The notes under the pieces: generated by a model
Told to the model about the DNA's origin: nothing
Database searches by the model: none
What the model saw: the letters and a program-made list of their open reading frames with translations, nothing else
In this document: positions 1 through 9,500 of the stretch, piece after piece
Position numbering within the stretch: the stretch's first letter is position 1
Layout of the letters: each line of letters begins with the position of its first letter
DNA from: Lineolata rhizophorae
Taxonomy: Eukaryota; Ascomycota; Dothideomycetes; Lineolatales; Lineolataceae
Assembly (NCBI GenBank): GCA_010093515.1
Contig: MU001681.1
Span: 210,766 to 258,657 of the forward strand
Length of the DNA stretch: 47,892 bases
Direction: 5' to 3'
Position numbers and translations under genes: made by a program

Positions 1-326
1 AGGTGTCGAGGCATCGTGGGTGGAAAAATTGAGGGTTGAATTTGGGGGACGCGTCAGGACGCGGGTGTGGGTCATACCCTGAGGGCGGGTCATACCCTGA
101 TAGGAACGGTTAACTATAATAGTATTATTTAAAAGATAGTGTTTTAAGATTTAAAAGAGAAACTAAGATTGCCCTTATTTATCTAAGATAGACTTTAGGT
201 CTAACTTATAAATTTTTGGACTATTATACGAAGGTACGTTGCTAAATTTTAAGGTGTCAAGAAACTAATGTCCTAGTACTGTACATCGAGTGCAGCGGGC
301 ATCTACTCTCCGCCCATTCACTACAC
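1..326. other. AT-rich 3' flank of RIX1
   Basis: This stretch lies downstream of the minus-strand RIX1 stop and has no coding signal. Bases 110-280 are clearly AT-rich and probably include the RIX1 3' UTR; an AATAAG-like hexamer on the minus strand near 178 could help polyadenylation. Bases 69-100 hold a short direct repeat listed separately. Nothing else is recognisable. Confidence 0.6.
69..100. repeat. 14-bp direct repeat, period 18
   Basis: The word GGGTCATACCCTGA occurs at 69-82 and again, identically, at 87-100, separated by GGGC. Each copy contains a small palindrome, GGGT-CAT-ACCC, so the pair could form two small hairpins or a paired protein-binding site. It lies just downstream of the RIX1 gene end. 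Confidence 0.85.
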
Positions 327-2873
327 TTATGACTTGCTCTCCTCATCCGAATCAGCGCCCATGTGTAGCTCCGGGATTTCAAATCCGTCCTCATCATCAT
401 CCTCTACTGTGTTACCCGTTCCCAATTCAATGCCTGTCCCGCTACAACCTATTGTTCTACCCGCAACAGCTCTAGCCGTATCACCATCGCGTTCTCTACC
501 AGCATCGTCCGCTTCCGAACTCGCATCATTCGTAGGCCCTGGCACACCTGTCTCTTCAGCCAATACCGTCTCCGTAAAAGCGGTACCATCATCCGCTGTA
601 GACTCCAGTGGCGTCTCGATCCGGCTCTTCTTCTGTGGCTGGCCCTCGCCATCACCATCGCCGGTAGCCGGACGTTTGTGCGAGCTAGAGGGTCGTTGAT
701 CCGGTGCTGTTCGGGACTGCGCTGCCGCCGTCGGGACATCGCAAGACTCCGGCGAGGCCTCGACGTCCACATTCATGTTGTCTGCTGTGGTAGTCATACC
801 CTTTTCGGATGCTCCACCTTCAGCGTCTTCCGTCGTGTTTTGTTCCTGTTCAACGTTCACATCCAGCGGTGTCCTCAATTGCGCGCACCCGATTCCAACA
901 AGCCTCGCCCTAACTACACCCTCCACGTCCATGTCCTCCCCATAAAGCCGGGCTAGAAACGGCATTGTACTGTTGGTGCCCTCGTTGACTGGCGGGTTAA
1001 TTACGCTGGCGAGTAGAGCGTCTTTGCTGGCGGTCAAGATTGCAGCCCGATCGAGTGCGGCGCGAATGGAGAGGGAAATGTGTCGGGCGGGCAGGTAAGC
1101 GAGGAGGATGGGGAGAAGGGCACGTGCAGCGGAGCAAGTTGGAGAGATCGGAGGAGGAGAGGCTTTCGAGGAAGCTGAAGAGGCGGGTAGAAGAGCATCG
1201 ACGTTGATGCCCGCTGCACCCGAAGTCTGCTTCGATTGATTCTTGCCCTTCTTGCCTGACTTACTCGTACTGCCCGTCTGCTGTGATCCGTTCACTTTAT
1301 TTTCGGTAGCCGTTACCACCGCAGGCGCTTTGTCCGAGCCATTCGGTTCTTGAGTCAAAACTTCCTCCGCGCACGCGTTCATAACAGGTTCCAAGCTGCT
1401 CACCGCGTCTTCGGTCAATCCACTGCCCACCATTCTAGCCATCTCCTCCACAACTTCATACACGCATCCCCTCACCGCTGGTACGTGCGCTTCAGCCTCA
1501 AATACCCCCACGACCATATCCAACCAAGGTCCTATCAGCCCCATTATCGCCGGCCCAAATCTCTTCAACATGTCTCTGACTAGGCGCAACACTGCGACGT
1601 GAATTCGCGGCAAGGCGATCATAAACAACTCTGCCCGTTCTTCTGCAGAAATTTCTTGGCGGTACTGCAGCCTGCTACGGTTCCAAGAATCATTTGTCTT
1701 GGCTCGGGAAGGGGGTGGTGGAGGGAGGAAACATAATATGCGCTTGACCAAGTCGGCCAAGAGGCCGATAGGCATCTTGACTGGCACGTAAGTTACACCA
1801 GTGCCGAGGAAGGCGGAGAGAAGTTCAATGAGAGCAACGATGCGGTCTGTGCCGCCGGGGAACCCGCTCCAGTTGGGGAGGCCCAGTGTGTCAGCATGGT
1901 CTGGTTTCAGCCCGCCAGTCTTCATGTCACGTGTCGAAACGTCGTCGTCCCACACAGATTTCCTGTCTTCCTTGACGGCGCGGAATAACTTATCTGCTGT
2001 GAGATGGGTGGCAGAAATGACCTGGCGTATAGTGGTTTCCCACTCGAGTGCGGCGCCATTATTCGGGGAGCAGACATGGAGTTGGGTGAGGAGGCGAGCG
2101 GCGCGCCGAGTGGTATCAGCAGGCAATGGAGTAATTGGCGGGATCGGAAGAGCAGATTTCGTCGTCGCTGGTGCTGGTGCCGTCCACCCAATTACGCTTG
2201 CCAGCAGCTCTCTGATCTGTGAAAGGTATAGCCGGAAGGGGCCGGGACGGAAGGGTAGCAATTGAGTGAAGCTGTCCAGAACCACAGGAAGAACTTCACG
2301 CTGCGACCGTGTCCGCAAAATTTTCCCTGTAGACAAGACCTTCTCTCCACACCCATTATCATCTTTGCTGCACCCAACAAGGCTTAGGCACTCGCCTATA
2401 AATGTGACTAGTTTCTGCTTTCCTATTTGCTGTCCCGACGTCTCTTGCGAAGGCACGACTGCTAGGAAAATCCGCGTGAGTAGCAGCACTACGATTTTCC
2501 TGCTGGCGGCAAGCTCCCCACTTGGCTTGCTCAAAGACAGCATGCTTAGTAGTTCATCGGTCCATTCAGCGCCGTTTTTCGCTAGCGCGGCATGCTCGCC
2601 GAGGTCCACGACCGTGCGGACTAGGACGAGCGCCGCAAGGCGGGCGCCCGGGTGGTCGTTTGAAAGAAGTATTTTGAGGTAGCGGTGAAGTCGGCTGACG
2701 GATGAGGCTTCGGCTGACGTACTGGGTGTGGACCGCAAGAGAGGGGCGCATGATTGTCGAAGGGTCGCGGCGAGCGAGGGCACGTGGAGGGCAACCTGCG
2801 AGCATTGGAGCGATTGCAGGCGGTTGGAAACGGAGTTGAGGGCATCCACGGCAGAGGGCGAAGAGCCTGCCAT
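327..2873 (-). CDS. RIX1: Pre-rRNA-processing protein RIX1 (PELP1 family)
   Basis: Single-exon gene of 848 aa. RIX1 scaffolds the Rix1-Ipi1-Ipi3 subcomplex (PELP1-WDR18-TEX10 in animals), which acts with the Rea1/Mdn1 ATPase on pre-60S particles and in ITS2 processing, in the nucleolus and nucleoplasm. The N-terminal 230 residues show the helical-repeat RIX1 domain, including the block RLHRYLKILLSNDHPGARLA near residue 65 and VLPVVLDSFTQLLPFRPGPF near residue 200. A basic linker lies near residue 535 (KSGKKGKNQSKQ), a bipartite NLS-like stretch near 730-755 (KRP...QKKSR), and the last 100 residues are strongly acidic, as in PELP1 and fungal RIX1. The start at 2873 is chosen because the family domain begins within the first 20 residues. 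The gene diverges from the YPP1-like gene with 401 bp between start codons. I see no convincing intron; identity is by remembered family pattern, not alignment. Confidence 0.86.
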   Translation of the reverse strand: MAGSSPSAVDALNSVSNRLQSLQCSQVALHVPSLAATLRQSCAPLLRSTPSTSAEASSVSRLHRYLKILLSNDHPGARLAALVLVRTVVDLGEHAALAKNGAEWTDELLSMLSLSKPSGELAASRKIVVLLLTRIFLAVVPSQETSGQQIGKQKLVTFIGECLSLVGCSKDDNGCGEKVLSTGKILRTRSQREVLPVVLDSFTQLLPFRPGPFRLYLSQIRELLASVIGWTAPAPATTKSALPIPPITPLPADTTRRAARLLTQLHVCSPNNGAALEWETTIRQVISATHLTADKLFRAVKEDRKSVWDDDVSTRDMKTGGLKPDHADTLGLPNWSGFPGGTDRIVALIELLSAFLGTGVTYVPVKMPIGLLADLVKRILCFLPPPPPSRAKTNDSWNRSRLQYRQEISAEERAELFMIALPRIHVAVLRLVRDMLKRFGPAIMGLIGPWLDMVVGVFEAEAHVPAVRGCVYEVVEEMARMVGSGLTEDAVSSLEPVMNACAEEVLTQEPNGSDKAPAVVTATENKVNGSQQTGSTSKSGKKGKNQSKQTSGAAGINVDALLPASSASSKASPPPISPTCSAARALLPILLAYLPARHISLSIRAALDRAAILTASKDALLASVINPPVNEGTNSTMPFLARLYGEDMDVEGVVRARLVGIGCAQLRTPLDVNVEQEQNTTEDAEGGASEKGMTTTADNMNVDVEASPESCDVPTAAAQSRTAPDQRPSSSHKRPATGDGDGEGQPQKKSRIETPLESTADDGTAFTETVLAEETGVPGPTNDASSEADDAGRERDGDTARAVAGRTIGCSGTGIELGTGNTVEDDDEDGFEIPELHMGADSDEESKS

Positions 2874-3274
2874 TGAGTCCCAGGCAAATGCGCGAGAAGG
2901 GGGTGGTGTTGGGGACCTGTTTTTGATAGTGGAGAACAGGTCGAAAATGGGTGAAGCTGGAGCTTCGCGGGCATTGTGCTAGAGTGCGCGAAATCTTGGC
3001 GGTGTGGCGTTTAGTACCAGGCAGATCCTGGCCCGGCTGAAGGCGGTGAGGCGTCATCGCCAAGACCGATCGCGCATAGCGACCAATGCATCGCCGAAAC
3101 TGCCATCTCGTATTCCCATGCTCCCCTCCTCCCTCCGTGCTCTCGCTCTTCCACGTTTGCTCTTCTACCCTCCCGCCGAGCATTGATTATTGTGTTCCCG
3201 CTGCCATGACAGCGTCACTGATACAATCGTTCATATAGGCTCTGAAGCCTATTCCCCTGTTTACCTAATTCACC
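2874..3274. promoter_or_regulatory. Divergent promoter RIX1 / YPP1-like
   Basis: Only 401 bp separate the two divergent start codons, so both promoters must lie here or overlap. A CCAAT box is at 3083-3087 on the plus strand (CBC/HAP complex site). A long pyrimidine-rich tract at 3120-3170 precedes the plus-strand gene, a common fungal promoter feature. No clear TATA box is seen for either gene. Confidence 0.6.
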
Positions 3275-6200
3275 ATGAGCGTGAGTGCTGCCACTCCCAT
3301 GGGGACGTCATAGCCTTCCGCTGCACCGAGTTGAGTTGCGCTGACACTGCACGTTGAATTCTAGAGGAAGGAATCGGACAAGGCGCAGCGCTACATCGCG
3401 CAGCTGGACGCGGCGCGCTGCAATGGCCGCTGGGACGAGGTGCCCGAGCTGGTCCGCAAGATTGAGAAGCATGCGCCCGGCCGGAAATGTGCATCTCCTC
3501 GCCCTTTCACCCGTCCTTGGCATCACTGATCAGTTACCCTTTCACGGACAGGCCTTGCCCTCACCGCTCGCTCCGAAGCCCAAGTCGCCACCTGGCTCCG
3601 CGATCCCGCCCATCAACGACCTTCAACCGCCGCTTCTACGACCGAGGGACACAGCCTATTCACGCTAATTCCCCCACTGCTGGCGGCGCTCGAGGAGGAG
3701 ACGGAGCATGGCACGGATGCATTCGAGGCGCGAATATGCCTGGGCTGGGTGCATTGGGTGCTGGACGAGCCTAGGTTAGCCGTTGCGCGTCTCCCACGGG
3801 ACTTTGCGCCCGTCGTCGCAGGCATGATGAGGCCTGGCACCGGTGGAGGGAAGAGTGGTGTAGGTGTCATAGAATGGCCACAGACGTGCGTAATCAAAGG
3901 GGCATATCTTAAAGGTCGGATCATTTTCCGGACGCCATACTTTGGATTATTATTGCTGACTAGCTCAGGCCGCTCCCAAGAGAAGACCGCGAGTATCTTC
4001 GACGCCGTACAGACTTATTCCGCCGTCCTCCCTTTTCTCGCCGCCCTACCCTCGCTCGAACCTACGAATCCGCAGTTCCGACTATGGACTGAACGCCTCC
4101 TCAAACGTCTCTGCCTCATCTCCAACCAAGCCGCACCGACGAGCGCCGCTGTGGACATCGACAACGCTCTCTTCACGTTCCGCACCTGGGCGAAGCTCTT
4201 CGAGAAGTCACCCCTTTTCTCAACATCAGCTGGTCTCACGCCTCCCGCCGCTCCCACAACTATTGATCCCGACGTCGGCATCACCCGTCGCCAGGTTTGG
4301 AAGGCTTATTACGATACCCTGTCCACCATCTTGCATCGAGGCCTATTATATACGCAGCCGACTCGCGACGGGCGACCCCGACTCCACCTTGATAGCGAGC
4401 GGCTGCCCGAAGAGCAGCTGCTGGCAGCTCGACTGCAGCAGCGAGCCGAACTCAAGCGAGTCGAGGCAACATACGAAAGTATGTTGCTGCAAGAGACCCG
4501 GTTCCCCAAAGCGAGCGCGAACAATGAAGATGTCGAAACGTGGGTAGATGCTGTCATGCGGAATTGGAAAGTTTTGTGTGGACAAGGTTGGCGGGACGAG
4601 GAATTGGGAGAGGGAGGAAAGGGAGGTGTAGGGAGGGGTGTGTTGGATATACTTTACCGCGCCACCACGAAGACATTCCACTCCACGCAGATTCTACGCC
4701 ATCTTTTTACCATCCATGCTTCGCTCGCCGAATTTGACCTTGCGATCCGCGCCTTCGAGTCCTACACTGAGATTCTTACTCGCGGAAAGGAGCGCTGCGA
4801 GAAGTCCGGTGAAAGCGACCCGTACCTCGATTCTGACGAGACTTTCCTTTTAACCACCGCCGAGGCCATCCGCACGTTATGCCGTTTTGGCGACCCCCCC
4901 CACGCCGAAAAAGCCAAGGAGATTGGCGACATGCTAGAGACGTGGGTAGCCCAGCACCTGCGCGATGTCGCCCGCTCGAAGTCGTCCTCGCCCAACCCCT
5001 CAGCCACACCGGCCGACAGTGACATTGAAACCACAACCACAAATCCCAACGGCGCCAGCACGCCATCCCAAACGCCACCTCGCGCCGCCGTCCCACCCCG
5101 AGCTCTCGCCGCCGCGTACCGCGCCGTCGGCATCTCACGCGCACACTGGGCACGCCTAACGCACGATGCCGGCACGCGGGCCGAGTTCCAAACCAGCGCA
5201 GTGCGCTTCCTCAAGAAGGCCCTTGAGCCTCGCTACGAGGATCAGGACAACGTGGATACGTTGTATGCGCTGGGATTGACGCTCGCTCATATGCGGCAAA
5301 CAAGTGCCGCGGTAAAGGTAGTTAAGCGGGCGTTGGCGGTGCCAGCAACACCAATAGGTCCTGAGGGTGGAGGGGCTGGTGGAAGTGGGGCCATACCAGG
5401 TGGAGAGTATGCAAGAGAGAGAAGGTTGATACCGCTCTGGCACCTCCTAGCGCTTCTGCTGAGCGCTAAATCCGAGTATCATCTTGCGGCTAAAGCTACG
5501 GCCGCAGCGTTTGAACAGTTTTCGGATCCCGCTGTGCTATTTGGCGCCCCGGATGCAGAAGCAAGTCCAACAATGCCGTACCGGAGCGAGCACTTGAACA
5601 GCAATGTGGATGTGAACAATGAGAAAGCTTTGCTGCAACAACAGCAGCAGCAGCAGCAGCCTCCAATGCCACGCCGACCGAGGGGTGTCGTGGACCGCAT
5701 GGAAGCCCTCGAGAAGGAAGGTATTCTACAGATCAAGATCACGCAGCTTGCGATTCTCGAGGCTGTTGAGGGTCCCGCCGCCGCTGTCGACGCCTCGGAC
5801 GAGCTTCTTTCGCTGTACGCGAGACTATTTGGAGACCCGGCGAACAGCAAAAAGGAAGAGAAGCCCCCTGCGACTACCGCAAGCACAGTTAAAAGGCCAA
5901 AGAGCTCGGCAGGCACAATCAAGAATAGCATATTCGGTCGCTCGAAAAGCACGCGCAAGAGCGCGGCTAGTAGCCTCGTGAACGACACCAGCACGTTTGT
6001 GGGGGGCACGGCTACGCCGACTCTACCGTCTAGGCCGTCTACTGCCGTTGGGAGCCATGCTCCCGATATTCGTGTTACGACGGGCGATGAAAGCGCGGGT
6101 TTGGGTGAACCCATGCCGCCCCAGACACCGGCCACGGAAGTCGACCATGGACATCACCATCACCATCTGCTCCCACGGAAGAGCATAGACGATGCCAGGC

Positions 6201-7732
6201 CAGGCACAGCACGTCGCGAGAGCGTCAAGCTAAAGAAGAAGAGTGCAGGGAGTTTGCGACGCAAGACAGACGGAGCCGGGTCCCGGCGGTCGTCAATTGA
6301 CGGTAGTGTCGCGGCATCCGAACAGCCGCCGCTGCCGGCAGAGAGTCAGGGTGCAACGCGCAGTCGTGCTACATCCGTAGCGCGTCCGTCCACGGCAGAT
6401 CGCAACGCGCCGCCGTTCGAACCGGGCTCGACCACCGGCCAGCCGTTACAACCCATCCCCCACAACACATCGCACAAAGTGCAACCGCCGCCCGCAGGCC
6501 ATTCCAAGCAGCCTCCGGAACAGGACACGCGGCTACCGGTCCCGGCACCCACTCCTTCTGGCTCGATGCCATTCGCGCCTGGCCCGGCACCGCCACGTGG
6601 CGAATACACCGCCGCAGAGCCGCGGTTTCCAACGCTAGCGGAGCGGAGACACCGATTGAGCCTACTAGCCGACGTGTGGTTGTTCATTGCGGGGCTGTAC
6701 GTCCGGTCGGGCGGGTTCGAAGACGCAAAAGCGGCCATCGACGAAGCTGCGTCCTTGGCCGAGCAGCTTGAGCGCGACGTCGTCGCTCTCGAAAGCGCTT
6801 CTGCAACCAATTTTGCTCGCAGAAACTGGGGCGCGGGCAAGAGCGTCGACGAGTGCTGGGCCGACGTCTGGGCCGCGAGGGGCGAAGTCGCGGTCGCTAG
6901 GTTGGGCGGCAGTCCACAGGGCAAGCTCGAGGCGATGCCGTGCTGGGAGAAGGCGCTGAGGCTTTTGCCGGATCATAAAGAGGCCGTGGTAAGCCTATCT
7001 GGCGTCTTGCTCGACGTGTTTGAGCGCATGGTGCCGCATGAGATGCTAGACGAACAGCAGCTCGGCAGTAAGCGTGTGTCTAGGCCGGGAGCGGGACGGG
7101 CCATCAACGGCGACGTTGGCTCCGGGTCCGCAATCGGCACGAGCGGACCCGGCGCTCCCAATAGAGCCTCGGTCCCGCCGAACAACGAAGTCCAGCTTCA
7201 GGCGTCGAGCATCCAATCTACTCCACGTGCACCTCACGACGCCTCGTGGGCGTCAGGTGCCGAGCAGCATGGGAGCCACAAGGATAATGATGAGCCGGCG
7301 ACGCGTACGGAGGGGGCGGAACGCGGCGTCGTCAGGAAAGACATCCACATGGGTCGCCAGGAGCGAGGCGGCAACCACGACCCAGACGCGGACGAAGGCG
7401 ACGACGGCGCAGACGTCGAGAACCCCAGCGCGCAATCCTACGCGCCTGCGTCGTCGGCGACGGGGCCCGACAACACGCCTTCGCCCCTCGAACTACATCG
7501 GCTCGCGGCGAGGGACCGCGCTTACGGGTTGCTCTCGACGCTAACGAAGCTGGGCGATGGGTGGGATTGTGCCGAGGCGTGGTTTGCGCTCGCGCGCGCG
7601 TACGAAGTCGCTGGTGAGGTGGCGAGGGCGAAGGAGGTGCTGTGGTGGGTGGTTGAGTTGGAGGAGAGTCGACCGGTGAGGGGATGGGAGGAAGGGTTGG
7701 TGGGTGGATGGGGGGTTGTTGGGGGTGGGTGA
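3275..7732 (+). CDS. YPP1: YPP1/TTC7-family TPR protein, PI4-kinase scaffold
   Basis: Proposed exons 3275-3280, 3365-3488, 3552-3914 and 3969-7732 give 1418 aa. The tiny first exon codes Met-Ser; the join gives MSRKESDKAQRYIAQLDAAR, matching the start of fungal Ypp1/filamentation proteins, and GRWDEVPELVRK resembles the TTC7 N-terminus. Ypp1, with Efr3, recruits the PI 4-kinase Stt4 to the plasma membrane and is tied to endocytosis and polar growth. TPR-like helices are seen at about 600-690 (TLAHMRQTSAAVKVVKRAL, then LWHLLALLLSAKSEYHLAAK), 1060-1185 and 1340-1400. Long disordered inserts lie between them: Q8 at 721-728, a basic Ser/Lys stretch at about 900-930, and a Pro-rich part at 970-1040. 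The family is usually about 800-1200 aa, so this copy is long. Intron 3 is 54 nt, stop-free and in frame, with a GCTGAC branch point; retaining it would add 18 residues. The last 15 residues are Gly/Trp-rich and poorly conserved-looking. Confidence 0.86.
5636..5659 (+). repeat. CAA/CAG microsatellite coding polyQ in YPP1
   Basis: Two CAA codons followed by six CAG codons encode eight glutamines (residues 721-728) in the first disordered insert of the YPP1-like protein. The pure CAG run is likely to vary in length between strains. Confidence 0.9.
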
Positions 7733-9500
7733 TAGTGATGCCGTTGTTGGATACCCTGTTGGGTATACCGGGCCGATGATGCCCTGCGGTGTTGTTATTT
7801 TTAGCGTGGTGCATGTCGTGAAGACGAATCAATTATCAATTGCTAGTGCTCTCATCTGCGCAGATGACGTGGTCGTAGACTTGCTGATTTCGTATTTTGA
7901 ATATGCTGATGTATTACAGTATACATTTTTACCTTTGATTTCAAAGGCATGATCCGACTGTATTCAAGTTTTTCGAGCAGAAACGTTTGGTTCGCTCGCT
8001 TGTACGAAGTCTAGATACTTGGTTGGGGCGATCTAATGATTTGATATAATTATTCTTGTCGATTAAGTCCTTGCTGCTGATAGTTGTAGTTAGCTGTATG
8101 ATCTTCAGAGGCTTGGTGAGATACATATAGAAGTCTACCTGATCCTATAGCTACCTACTCTTGATCCCACACTATAGAGTTATCCGGTGTTCATATATCC
8201 AAACAGTAGCAGTGGTTATGTTTTCCGAGGTCGGTATTGGCGATTGATCACCTTGAGGCTTGTGGACCTCAGCAACCTATAAATCTAAGCCTGGTGTTGA
8301 ATTCAAAATGTGACAATGCTAGATTAGAGAAAAGGCTCTTTTTGTCCATTCTAAATGGGATATGTCAGGAGCTTTGGTTGAGCTAGTTCCTAAGGGGGAG
8401 CAAGCGAAGCGGACTGAGAAGGAAATAGAAGTAGGCGTGTCTACAACAATTAAGTAGTGTGTTTTTATAGGTTTTTAGAAGAGTCCTCTTGATACATTGT
8501 CACACATTATCATATCTTTAGGACTAATCAATTTCGTTTTATTAGCCTCCTTCATAAGTTGGTACTTGTATATGTGATTGATGAATCGAAAATAATATTC
8601 CACTGCTAAATACTGTACGTAGTGTAAATATCTTCGTAGATAGAGATATCGAGCTAAATACTAAACATAATGATAGGACTAGCTATCCAAGCCAAAGACA
8701 ACCACAGCCTCTAAGAACCTTCACGGAGAATCGCAGCAAAAGTGAAAATGATCTACTCGCACCCGTGCTATGGTTCAAGAGATTTCAGAATAGATTTGCG
8801 CCTATTCAAGTACATTTCGGCGGGTAGTCTACATTGCTCATAGTGTTTCCTTCTGTATATCCAACCCCGAAATTTTTTGTGATCTGCTTGACTTATCCCT
8901 GACAGCTTGTTGACAGCACTCTCTTCAAATTTGGCATTGACTGTCAGCCACCATTGCATTCGATTTGAGACAACCTTTGCATTCGCGGCTACAGGACGAC
9001 TTAACATTCTAGTATATCTGCGCCATCTGGACACCTTTTTACTTATACTGCCATTGTAACGCAATCAGACATGAAGTGGAATTTCCACCCTGGCATGGCA
9101 TGGGCAACGTTTATAGGTTGAAGAACGAAAGCAATAGAAGAGTAAGATAAGAGCCTTTGAGAAAGAGGAGTAGTAGAGCCGGTATAGATGATTTGGATAT
9201 ATATTCATCCCGCTTTTCTAAAGCGCACTGAGATTTGGCAATATCTGTTGAACTTTTCCAAGTCCCCTCCCCCTGATAAGCACGCAGAAAACAACAATAT
9301 GGAAAGAGTAAACTGCCATTCGTGGTTTACCAAAGCACTAGTATTGAAAAGGTTGGCAAAATCGATTGAAAGCTAAGTGGAAAACTCAATATCTAGAGCA
9401 GGATAGAGTTGGCTCTCGCTCTGCACCTAGCAGAGCGGCATAAGTCCAGCTTCGTACACTTCACCTATATCTCAATACAGAAAATTGGTAAAATGGACGC
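7733..9500. other. AT-richer gene-poor block with coding-like scraps
   Basis: Downstream of the YPP1-like stop, a small stem ATACCC-TGTT-GGGTAT lies at about 7751-7766 and may sit in the 3' UTR. From about 7930 the DNA turns AT-rich. Two fragments look protein-like: a plus-strand stretch of about 40 codons at roughly 8335-8457 (including HSKWDMSGALVELVPKGEQA) and a 98-codon minus-strand stretch at 9064-8768 rich in Lys/Arg/Trp that lacks an ATG at its start. I recognise neither. The block may be a RIP-mutated relic. Confidence 0.45.
9417..9437. repeat. Perfect 8-bp inverted repeat (hairpin)
   Basis: CGCTCTGC, a 5-nt loop ACCTA, and GCAGAGCG form a perfect stem. It stands close to the boundary between the AT-richer block to its left and the GC-rich desert to its right. 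Confidence 0.8.
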
